Assembly (NCBI GenBank): GCA_019915135.1
Contig: JAHLMK010000004.1
Location: 1,426,001 to 1,490,000, forward strand
Source: Strobilurus pachycystidiatus
Lineage: Eukaryota; Basidiomycota; Agaricomycetes; Agaricales; Physalacriaceae
Reading direction: 5' to 3'
Length of the DNA: 64,000 nucleotides
Below, piece after piece: positions 27,339 to 36,412 of the stretch. A program made the position numbers and the translations under genes. The notes beneath the pieces were generated by a model. That model was not told the origin of the DNA and made no database searches. It worked only from the letters and a program-made list of their open reading frames with translations. How positions within the stretch are numbered: position 1 is the first letter of the stretch; every line of letters starts with the position of its first letter.

Positions 27339-27923
27339 ATGTCCAAGTACGCCCCTCATCACAGCTCGAACTCCACGCGGGCGTCGTCGTCGACAATATG
27401 CCAGAAGTGCCTCAAGACGGGCCATTTCACCTATCAGTGCAAAAATGCGCGCCCATATGTGTCGCGGCCATCGCGCACCCAACAGCTGGAGAAGCCCAGC
27501 GTACTCGCGAAACTGAAGGATGTCGGAAAGCCGTCTGTTGAGGTCCCTGAAGAGTTCAAGAAGAAGTGCGCTTTGCATTGATCACAGCCAGGTGTCGGTC
27601 TGACGGTTTATAGGTCTGGCACTGCGAACAAGATATTGGAGGCGAAGGAGAAGGAAAGAGAAAAGGAAAAGAAGAAAGACGACAAGGGGAAGGGAAAGAG
27701 GTGCGCCACATTATTCCGAACGCAGGCATGTATTCTAAATTACCCTTGCAGAGCAAGATCGACATCCTCTTCTGAGAGTGACTCTGATTCCGACTCGAGC
27801 TCAGAGTCTGACTCGGACTCTGACTCTGGCTCAGATTCAGGCTCTGACTCCGGGGATGACCGCCGCTCGCGGGAACGGTCGAGAAAGCGGCGCAGGTCGA
27901 GGAGCAGGAGTCGGAGCCCTTAG
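27339..27923 (+). CDS. Zinc knuckle protein, ZCCHC10-like
   Basis: The start at 27339 ([17 protein letters not shown]) leads into one C-x2-C-x4-H-x4-C knuckle, [14 protein letters not shown], followed by [16 protein letters not shown], which is the signature of the ZCCHC10 family. Exon 2 is a Lys/Glu-rich helix ([16 protein letters not shown]). Exon 3 has a long Ser/Asp/Glu repeat and then an Arg/Ser tail ([15 protein letters not shown] at 27921-27923). The RS-type tail and knuckle suggest RNA binding or spliceosome association, but this is inference. Introns near 27567-27613 and 27701-27752 join in frame. The short intergenic gap behind Atg27 (118 bases) carries its promoter. Confidence 0.87.
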
Positions 27924-28100
27924 ACTGACGATATGGACAGGTTGTACTTTCTAGTTTCTCTCGCCTTGAAGCAATGTACAGTTGCACATTTCTCTGATGT
28001 TCAAATGACTCGAGGGCATAAGTCAAGGCGAGTCATTCTCGTGGGTATAAGCGCCCTAGAAGATCTTGTCTTCCCACCTTGCTTCCTACCTAACTTCGAC

Positions 28101-29225
28101 ATGGGCGGTGCTGCATTTCGCACAGGCAATTTTCCGCGACTGCCCCTCGCGCAGTACCGAGCTGCCTTGGAGCGACACACGCTTGTTCTCAAGACGCTTT
28201 ATACTCTCGTGACAACACCAGTCGAAGCGCCAGAGAAGGCGGATTATGGAGACCTCGACTTCCTTGTCTGGAAACAAGAGAACCTACCCTCCCACGATGA
28301 AGTCAAGGCTGCACTAGGCGCAACAATGGTGATCCCCATGGACGGCCCAAGAACAAGTAATTACGCTGTCCCTTTGGCTGAACAGGTCGACACCTTCTAT
28401 CAGGTCGACGTCCATGTCTGCGAGTCCAGGGAAACGTTTGAGCAGACGGTCTTCTTTCATTCCTACGGTGACATGGGAATGATTCTGGGGCTCATCGTTC
28501 GCGGAATGGGCTTGCATCTTGGCGTCCACGGGTTAAAGGTAAGACGTTCGCTCGCTGGGGTCCAGCACCATCTGACAGCAAGCATTGTTCAGTATCCGCA
28601 ACCACCGCACCGCCCATGGCATCTATCGTCGAATTTCGACGAGATACTTGCGTTCTTTGGATGGGAAATGCGGCGCTTCAATGAGGGTTTTTCGACACGT
28701 ATGGCACTATACGAATGGCTGGCATCATCACCGTACATCCGGCCGGACATGTTCACCTTTGCCAACTCGGTAGGCAGAGTCAAACCGGAGCGGAAGATGT
28801 ACTGGGAGTTTGTTGAATGGGCGCAAGCGCAAGCCGTACCCTTGCCGTCCACGACATCGTTACGCGAGGCCGCTCTGGAACATTTCGGTAAGAAGGAGGA
28901 GGTGGAGTCGTTTCTGCGCAAAGAGGCAGCGAGAGCTCGGTTAAAGGTCGCGTTTAACGGGAAACGTGTGGCACAGTGGGCCGAGTTGGGGGAGGATTGG
29001 AGGCATGTCAAGATCATCATGGACCATGTGAGGACTCAATGTGGTGGAGATGAGGGTATTTCGCGAATGATTGAGGAGAATACGGATGACGCGGAGAAGA
29101 CATTGATTGACATGGTCAGAGCGGCGAAAGTCGAAGTGAGCAGGGATGGCAATTGGTGCGTTGTAATTTCCGTCTGGCCGAACGTGTTTGTTGACAATGA
29201 CCTCGGGCACGGTAGAACCGGCTAG
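28101..29225 (+). CDS. Uncharacterised fungal protein with nucleotidyltransferase-like pattern
   Basis: The start is placed at 28101 (MGGAAFRTGNFPRLP). A longer frame opens at 27933, but it begins ten bases after the upstream stop and reads like UTR. Notable motifs are KADYGDLDFLVWK at about residue 45 and QVDVHVCES at about 105. The G-D-x-D spacing and later D-V-H carboxylate resemble the catalytic triad of nucleotidyltransferases, but a kinase-like or inactive role is equally open. FFHSYGDMGMILGL and FDEILAFFGWEM-RRFNEGF follow. A likely intron at 28539-28593 turns HGLK into YPQPPHRPWHLS. No named family is recognised. The length is about 355 residues. The C-terminal ~15 residues may come from a missed intron (a possible donor lies at the WCVV site near 29155). 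Confidence 0.7.
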   Translation: MGGAAFRTGNFPRLPLAQYRAALERHTLVLKTLYTLVTTPVEAPEKADYGDLDFLVWKQENLPSHDEVKAALGATMVIPMDGPRTSNYAVPLAEQVDTFYQVDVHVCESRETFEQTVFFHSYGDMGMILGLIVRGMGLHLGVHGLKVRRSLAGVQHHLTASIVQYPQPPHRPWHLSSNFDEILAFFGWEMRRFNEGFSTRMALYEWLASSPYIRPDMFTFANSVGRVKPERKMYWEFVEWAQAQAVPLPSTTSLREAALEHFGKKEEVESFLRKEAARARLKVAFNGKRVAQWAELGEDWRHVKIIMDHVRTQCGGDEGISRMIEENTDDAEKTLIDMVRAAKVEVSRDGNWCVVISVWPNVFVDNDLGHGRTG

Positions 29226-29539
29226 AGGGATCTTTACATGCATGGCAGCGTATCCAAGACAATCCGCTGCTCGGGCCAGAAGACGTGCGGAATTGTTCAA
29301 AGATCGCGTTGATGTCAGAGCAGCGGGCATCGGCGTCAAACCATAGACTGTAACCTGTTTGTCATCACTTTTATACACTCCTTGCCGAAAGGGGTCAAAA
29401 CGTGAACAATCTCTCGTGGCCATCGCTTTAAACCCCGAGTTTGAGCTCCTCTTCCATTTGCTTACTGACTACCTACTCGAGGTCCTTTGTTACCCGATTT
29501 TTCACTTTCACCACCACCGCTACCACCACCACCATCAGC
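29226..29539. other. Intergenic region upstream of the Sec14-like gene
   Basis: Contains the promoter and leader of the Sec14-like gene, including a CCACCA-rich tract around 29508-29540. No gene or RNA feature is supported. Confidence 0.4.
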
Positions 29540-30740
29540 ATGGCACCGCTCACGCGCAAAGAGCAAGACACGCTCGCCACCTTTCGCAAACAGCTATATG
29601 ACGAAGACCTCTTGCATGACGGCGATACCATCGGAACGGACGACGAGACGCTGTTGTGAGCGACTCGGCGCCTTTCATGCCCGTTCTCTGCCGCTGACCT
29701 TACACGTGTGGAGGCGCTTTCTGAGGGCGAGGAAATTCCATCTCAAACAGTCGAAACAGATGTTCCGGGAATGCCAAGATTGGAGGCAAACTGTCGAAGG
29801 AGTTGGGATCGATGAACTGTATCGGAGAATAGACCCCTTTGATGTGAGTCCTCCGATGCTGATGGCTACACATACATGCTCATGCGCTCGTAACTCAGTA
29901 CCCAGAACGTGAAGCTGTCTTTGACTGTTGGCCAATGTGGTATGTCTCTAAATTGTTTGATCACTGTTATCGGGTGTCTCTAACGTCTCGGACAGGTTTC
30001 ACAAAGTGCGCGTCACTACCTCTTTGGATATCCCGCACTGAACATAACATCAACTCAATTCACAGACAGATAAGGTGTGTATCATATCGAGACCTTATTT
30101 GAAAGTCTCTCAAGAATTCCACCAAAGAAAGGTCGCCCTCTGAACATTCATTTCTTTGGAAATCTCGATATGCCGAAACTGTACAAAGAGTGTTCGCCCG
30201 AAAAGCACTGGCAGACTGTTCTTGTCAACTGTGAATCGTTGACTCGAGAAGGTCTACTCTCCTTCATTCCAGCCCTATCTCAATCTGACGTCCGCTACAG
30301 TCATGCCCGCCTCAACAAAGGCTGCTGGAAAGCCCATCGGCACTGTGTTTGTCATCGTAGACTTGAAAGGTTTCGGACTACACCAATTCTGGCAGATGAA
30401 ATCGCTCGCACGAAATTCCTTCCAGGTCTCTCAGGATTACTATCCCGAAACGATGGGACAACTCGCCATAATCAACGCGCCGTCCTCTTTCACTATGATC
30501 TGGTCCATGATTAAGCCATGGCTCTCGAAAGAGACTTGTGAGAAGGTGGACATTCTGGGAAGTGACTATCGTGACGTGTTGCTTGATCTCGTCGATGCGG
30601 ATTCATTGCCAAGCGTTCTTGGTGGTAATTGCACCTGTGCTGGAGCGGGTGGATGTCATCTTAGTGGCGCAGGGCCCTGGCTAGATGGGAGACGAGGATG
30701 GGGACCGAAAGCTGCTCAAGCTCCCGGGTCAGAGGCATAG
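29540..30740 (+). CDS. Sec14-type CRAL-TRIO phosphatidylinositol transfer protein
   Basis: The start is 29540 (MAPLTRKEQDTLATFRKQLY). Exon 2 supplies RRFLRARKFHLKQSKQMFRECQDWR (CRAL-TRIO N-terminal helices), then YPEREAVFDCWPMWFHKTDKKGRPLNIHFFGNLD. After EKHWQTVLVNCESLTRE the lipid-binding core reads GTVFVIVDLKGFGLHQFW, then QDYYPETMGQLAIINAPSSFTMIWSMIKPWL, CEKVDILGSDY and the glycine-rich C-terminus ending TAG at 30738-30740. The family exchanges phosphatidylinositol and phosphatidylcholine and tunes Golgi lipid signalling. Length is about 310 residues, the Sec14 norm. Two exons are only 10 bases (29996-30005) and 9 bases (30066-30074); together they restore WFHKTDKKGRP, the conserved Sec14 region. 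Confidence 0.93.
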
Positions 30741-31015
30741 CCTCTCCATCTCTCAGACTCATGCATGTAACGAACAGCTCGCATTTATGTATCATATCTA
30801 TTTGTACCTCACTCTATAACTGCATTCTTCCACTGCCTTAATTCATGTACCATCGCATTACAATCTGTAGTCGCGTGTTCATCTTCACTGGGTAGTGGCG
30901 TTTCTGAGCTCGGCAGCCGGCGCGCTCGTAAAACGGTACACGTGACCAGTACTCAACGTACCCACTGCCACCATCGTCGCCGCCGTTTTTGCGTCTATCG
31001 CCGAGGCTGCTCTCT

Positions 31016-32468
31016 ATGGAATCTGGAATGCGCAAATACAGCGATGAAGAGAAAAAACAGCTGATTGCCAATCTCAATCACGAGGGTCTGTCTCCTGCTT
31101 GTCAGTCCGACAGTCAACTCACGATGGCTCTGTCTAGTCGAGCATCGGACCCGCCAATTCCGCTCATGGCTGCAAGACAGGCTGGAGGCGTTCAAAATCC
31201 ACCAGGAGGGCCATATCCTACGCATACCGAAGGAGGTCAGGACCATGACGATGCGCGAGTTTGGGGAGAAATACAACGGCAGCGTGCAGGCGGCGCGGCG
31301 GGGTGTACAGCGGGAGCGGATGAACAGCGCCGAAGAGGACCCGAACATGAACGAGCTGGATAAGAAGAGAAAGCGGATACCCAGCGCAGAGGACGATCTA
31401 GACGCGACTCACAGCGGCGGCGAGTCGTCCAGGGCGGCCAAGAATGGTCCGTTGTGCACCCGTCGACGTGTTTTTGTGCTCATTTCATTCACCAGCTCGT
31501 CTCATGGAGCCATCTCCCAAGAAGGCGGGCTCCTCGACTGGTCCGGGAACTGCACAGCGAGCGAGGCTGTTGTCCAATACACTCAAAACGCCAGGAAAGG
31601 TAAGTCAGGCCAACAATCTACCACGCAATGCACTAAAGAATGCCTCTAGAATCGTTTACTTGCCGCTACCCCGCAGAAATCGCGACCGCCGTTCAACGCT
31701 GGCCCTGGTACCGGCAAGCCCACACCTCGCCCGCTGTCACCGTCGAAAATGCAAACCTCGAAATCAGCCAACCCTCTTACCTCTCGTTCCCGGGTACCTT
31801 CCTCCTCCACTTTCGCCCCGGCGCTTCCTCCGAAGACGCCAGGTTATCCAGGCAACAAGCCGCTACCGAGCGTCAACAATAATAACACTATACGCATGCC
31901 GCGCATCGACGAGAGTATGCTGAGCATAAACGGATCACCTTTGGCCAATCCATTTGAAGTCGGGAAGATGTGGGCTGCTGCAACTACCGCATCTGAACCC
32001 TCGGGAGCACATCAGCTAAAGCGGTCAAAAAGCAATATCACCATTTCCCGAGATCCATCGCACAGTAGTCTCCTGTCGCGGCCCAACTCTCAAGCGAGCC
32101 TTCTAGCTGATCCTTCCCGCCCGTCTTCGTCATCGCAACATTCCCGGTCTAGCTCTGAAACTACAGACCCCATGCATCATTCCCAACCCAATCCCGCATC
32201 CCATGTTCCGTTTACGCCACCTCCGCAGTCTTATTCGCAGCCATTGCCGGGGAAACCGGATGTTACACCACTGCCCGGGACGCTGACACGGTCGTATTCG
32301 GTCAAGATATCGACCAAGGACGGTCATTTGTTGGAATTCGATCCACTGCAGGCGTCTCCGGGCTCTTTAGATGCCCTCGAGGGTATCACGGCAAGTGCCA
32401 AGAAGAAGGCGCGTGAAGACATTGGTCGACTGGTACTGGAGGCATCGGAAAAGTGGAGGATTGATTGA
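31016..32468 (+). CDS. Borealin/Nbl1-type chromosomal passenger complex subunit
   Basis: The start at 31016 (MESGMRKYSDEEKKQLIANLNHE) joins across an intron (31085-31135) to VEHRTRQFRSWLQDRLEAFK, EGHILRIPKEVRTMTMREFGEKYNGSV. This long amphipathic helix and the RIPK-VR-M-M-EF tail match the Borealin/Nbl1 N-terminal domain, which binds survivin and INCENP and places Aurora kinase on centromeres. Two further introns join to SPKKAGSSTGPGTAQRARLL and NRLLATPQKSRPPFNAG. The remaining 300 residues are Ser/Pro-rich and disordered, with a conserved-looking end near RSYSVKISTKDGHLLEFDPLQ and a helix KKKAREDIGRLVLEASEKW. Stop 32466-32468. Saccharomyces Nbl1 is only the short domain, so the long tail is notable. 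Confidence 0.8.
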
Positions 32469-32894
32469 GAACGTTGTTGATTCGTTGGGTCTATTTATTC
32501 AATTGGACTTTCTTTACAATTCAACTGCATCTGTATAACCCCACGCACCGATATATAGCATAGCACCGCCACATAATGCTATATGTATCATGATAGCCGA
32601 CGCGCGACTTTACCATCTTCGAAGCGGATGAGACCATGACAAATTTCTAATGACGTAGACAAGTACATGGCAATCTATGGCATTGTTAGAAGAGCCTCAA
32701 CCTTGAACCCAAACCACAACGACCCTCGAATGCACATCTTACCAGACGATCCAAGCACTACAGGTAATAGCTGGTTTGCGCTTGACGGCAACCTGTATGG
32801 AGTATCTCTGAACGTTCTTACAGTTCTGCGATCTACACTTGCTCGATCTCTCTTCTAGCTGGTCCGCTCACCAACCAAGTAGACAATTGATTCT
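32469..32894. other. Intergenic region
   Basis: Region between two plus-strand genes; it holds the Borealin-type 3' UTR and the next promoter. A 63-codon frame at 32667 shows no support. Confidence 0.4.
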
Positions 32895-33992
32895 ATGACT
32901 CTCATGCTTCCAATTGAACTCTACCGCCCTATCGTCGAATGCCTCGGTGATCAACCAAGTCTACGCGCACTTCTGGTCACCTCCCGTGACTGGAAGACCG
33001 AGGCCGAACGTGTCCTCTACATGAGCTTTGACCATGTTCAATCTCCCGTGGCCCAAATCCTCTTTCTCCAGCGCGTAATAACGTGTCCTAGAGTCGGCGC
33101 CCTCGTCAGGCTCTACAAGGTCAGTATGAACTTCCCGCTGAAGGCGCTGTCAGACACAACGGATGCGGATATCATCGCGTTGGTCGCGAAGGCCCTCCCG
33201 AACATGCCAAATCTGCGATCCCTCGCCTTTCGGACGACTGGCGGCGAGCCTGCTGCGCATATACTTTCCTCTTGCTCGTCTCAACTCGAAGAGTTCAGTT
33301 GGGGCTGCCACGGGGATGAGAAGGACCTGCTCGCCTTCTTGGCCACGCAGCACTGTTTGAAGGTGCTGAACATCGACTCGTGGGACTGTTGTGAATACGG
33401 ACGTCGGTGCATTCCGCCGGAGGTCACCCCGGGCATTGTTTCGCTGTCAGGGAGGTACGGCACCATCGCCGCCTTCCTTCCTGGGCGCAACATATCCAGA
33501 GTCGATTGGATTCCGGATCTCGATGATCCAGAGCCGGACGACGAGCTCCTTGGGGATGCTTTGCGCCAGCTGCGAGTACTTACGTTTGGAGGGTACTTCA
33601 TGCGCCCGGACCTGTCATCCATCGTGCAACATCTCGTCGAGTTGCGGTACCTCGAACTCAGAGGCATCCAGGTAATCTTCCTTCTGTTGATAGTTATGTT
33701 TGACTCTCAACGTCTATAGGCTGACGACCTGGATTGTATACCACGAATTCCCCGGCTTGAAACCCTCGTCATATCGATGCAGTGGGTTCAGGACGTTCCA
33801 ATACCGGCACCTGCCCAGCGAGAAGTGGCTTGCAAGCTCTTCACGGCCTGCCCTAATCTTACAAAGATAACAATGGCATCCAAAAAGCACGATCACTGGT
33901 CGTCAGACTACAAAAAATGGACACGTCCGCCCAGTGTCGCCATCAAAGATCTGCAACCAGGTTTGAAGCCACCCGAACTATCCAGCCGCTGA
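32895..33992 (+). CDS. F-box-like protein with leucine-rich-type repeats
   Basis: The start at 32895 gives MTLMLPIELYRPIVECLGDQPSLRALLVTSRDWKTEAERVLYMS, an F-box-like helical start in which L-P-x-E-L and the following LRALL are the usual positions. A central region contains leucine-rich repeat-like segments (LPNMPNLRSLAFRTTGG, LKVLNIDSWDC, LRQLRVLTFGGYF, LVELRYLELRGIQ). One intron (33672-33719, GTAATC...CTATAG) joins to ADDLDCIPRIPRLETLVISMQW and ends at TGA 33990-33992. Such proteins are numerous in Agaricomycetes as putative SCF ubiquitin-ligase adaptors. The target is unknown. Length is about 350 residues. Confidence 0.78.
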
Positions 33993-34325
33993 AGTGACGT
34001 TTGTTGGTAGATCTGATTCTGTGTGAGGGTATCTCCTTTGATCATGATCAGGACAGGGAGTAGGTGTATGGATACTATGCATATGATTTGTCCGGGGTGT
34101 TCATGTGTGTCTTTTTGGCGAAGATGGATTGGTACCTCGACATGCGAGGGTTTCAGTGGTCTCGCTTCTGTGGTCATGTTTGCCGCAATACAACCAGACA
34201 CATACGTTTTAAGGGTGTTCACTGTTACACACGCACTACATTGAAGTATGAGTTACGCGTGTCAACAGGACACGCGAAATATCAAGTTGGACGCGCCTCG
34301 TGATTTTCCCACCCTCACTTTACAT
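33993..34325. other. Intergenic region
   Basis: Between two plus-strand genes. Nothing recognisable is visible apart from 3' UTR and promoter sequence. Confidence 0.4.
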
Positions 34326-34895
34326 ATGCCACCATCAGAGCTGAAGAACAGAACGAAAGCGGACTATGTCTACTTCTTGCATTACCGCACGCGATGGTAG
34401 GCTTCTATGATTAATGGTGGGCGTCTCTGACGCGCTCCCAGGAGCGACAACGACCAATATGGCCACGTAAACAACTCGATATACTATCATTTCTTCGACT
34501 CCATCATCAACGACTACCTCATCAAGAAATGCGACTTTACAGGGAACCCACAGACTACTCCTGCCATTGGGCTCGTTGTGGCATCATTCTGCGAGGTGGG
34601 CTCATTAGCAGGTTGTAAGACTACAAGCCCTTATGCTAGTGATGTGGCACAGTTCTTTGCACCTCTGTCGTTTCCTCAGATGCTTAGTTTGGGTTTGCGT
34701 GTAAATGAGATTGGGCGTAGTTCAGTATCGTACGAGGTGGGCGTATTCGCGGACGATGAGGAGACACCCGCGGCTGTCGGCGGGTATACACACGTCTTCG
34801 TGGATTCGGGATCGCGGAAGAGCGTGGCGATTGGGGTTTCACAGAAGCTGGAAGCGGGATTGAACGCGCTCAGACGGAAGGATGCAAAATTGTAA
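34326..34895 (+). CDS. Hotdog-fold acyl-CoA thioesterase (YbgC/4HBT-like)
   Basis: The start at 34326 (MPPSELKNRTKADYVYFLHYRTRW) joins over an intron (34396-34441) to SDNDQYGHVNNSIYYHFFDS, the family's catalytic D...H loop (the D-x-x-x-x-H-V-N-N pattern of the hotdog thioesterases). A second intron, about 34595-34651 (GTGGGC...GCACAG), restores GLVVASFCEFFAPLSFPQM. The second half is LGLRVNEIGRSSVSYEVGVF and the last strand VGGYTHVFVDSGSRK, ending TAA 34893-34895. It has 155 residues, normal for the single-domain family. It likely hydrolyses acyl-CoA. The physiological substrate is not visible. Confidence 0.85.
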
Positions 34896-36412
34896 TCATA
34901 GTAGTCGTGAAGGGCGAATACATCAGTAGCATGGATACCCCGGATAAGTATGCCAAGTGATGTCAAGCTTGAGTGAGGTGGGGCGACAGTCGAGCTCGTG
35001 TTCAGTGAGTCATTTGGGATACAAGATTGGAAACAGGATTGGAGAACAATGGTGTCGAGAACAATACGGTGTCGTCGGACGTGCTGGGCAGCGATGCATT
35101 CGAAGTTGATAGACGGCCATTTCGGACGAACAATGAGAGGGATCCGTGTAACAGTACGAGTCAGAAAAGTGTAGTCGTATGTTGATGCCGAGGTTAAACC
35201 AGCTGCGAGACAGGTGTGTACAAGAGCGACTGTAGCTCGGTATCTTCGGATGCTAGCGTTACAAGTCTGTACTCAGCTTGGCATGTCTCGCAGCATGACC
35301 TTATCCCGCATATGGGCTCGAGATCAGCGAGATATGACGCAGAACAATGAGTTGCAGCAAGTAAACGATCGAGTCAGAGGTTATCCCGGGCTGAGTTTCC
35401 ATGGGTGTCCACTCCGAGGCTTGCGGCGCGCTGTTTTGGGCAGCCTCACCAAGCCTGCTGCGGCCATGCTCGCAGGTACGGTGGTCAGGGAACAATGGGA
35501 AGCATTGTTCTGCGTCATAGTCGCGTATCACACGCGTACTTCATCTTGACCGCGAGCGACAATGTGTTTCAACGGCCGGAGAGATACCTGTATTGTCAGA
35601 CGCCGGTGGCCGTAGGCCGCAATCCGCTGAGAAGAGAAGATTCGAAGCAGTACAACAGCAAGTGTAAGTATGAGCGTTGCTGCTTACCGCCAGTCACTGA
35701 TATAGAATTGGGTCAGGCACAGTGAGTGTGGGATCCGGTCCCCACAAAGCGCGTCCCATTACCAAAAGTGGGTCGTTTGAAGGTTCCGGCGCCCCCATAC
35801 GAGCCAGAGTGACTTGTTCAGTACGGCCAGCATGAGAAGCGGACTCAAAACTGGCCACGTTGGTCACCCCAAAGTGTACGCCTTGGCCGGAGAACAATGC
35901 CCGGCGTATAGGAGGAGGGTCCCTTTTGAGGAAATCTCCCGGAAAATCGTTCATTTTCTGCGCCGAAATATTTGTCCTGTGCGCATGTATAATTAACCTT
36001 GGAAGGCCCCTTGCTTGGTGCTCCTTCCGCCCCGTCGCCATCTCTTTTCCCTCTTGATACGCCAGTCCTCCATCTCCGGCAATCCCTCTCCCCACTCTTT
36101 TCCGTCGTCGTCTCCCAGTCTCCGCACAGTTTTCGCTCTCCGTCTCCCGATTCGATTGCTCTTGTTATCGCAGTCTTGCTCCCATCCTTAAATTAATCGC
36201 AGCTATCTCGTGGATCCTCCTTCCAAAAATTCGCCAGTTTTCATACGCTTTTCCCTCATCACGTTCCATCCCGCGACCATTCCAAATACGCATCTCTCAG
36301 GACTCCTCTCCCGCCTGCATCTCCACAGCCTCTACCACGTCAGCACTCAGCTGAAAGGACGAGTCACACCCAGAACAGCGCGTACCCACTTTATCCAGCT
36401 TCCTACTCAGCC
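34896..36412. other. Gene-poor stretch and long leader of the RRM gene
   Basis: About 1.5 kb without a supported gene. The only open frames are short and lack recognisable domains. The last part (roughly 36000-36412) is a C/T-rich tract likely to be the 5' leader of the RRM gene; a TATA-like GTATAAT at 35987-35993 could set its start. I saw no ATG between about 36000 and the start codon at 36413. Confidence 0.5.

Noticed and set aside
27770..27922. Long TCTGA/CTCTGA-type tract suggesting a minisatellite
   Set aside because: It encodes the Ser/Asp repeat and RS-type tail of the zinc-knuckle protein; low complexity is normal for such tails.
27933..28100. Upstream extension of the nucleotidyltransferase-like protein
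   Set aside because: It starts ten bases after the previous stop, has a non-conserved look and would leave no room for a promoter.
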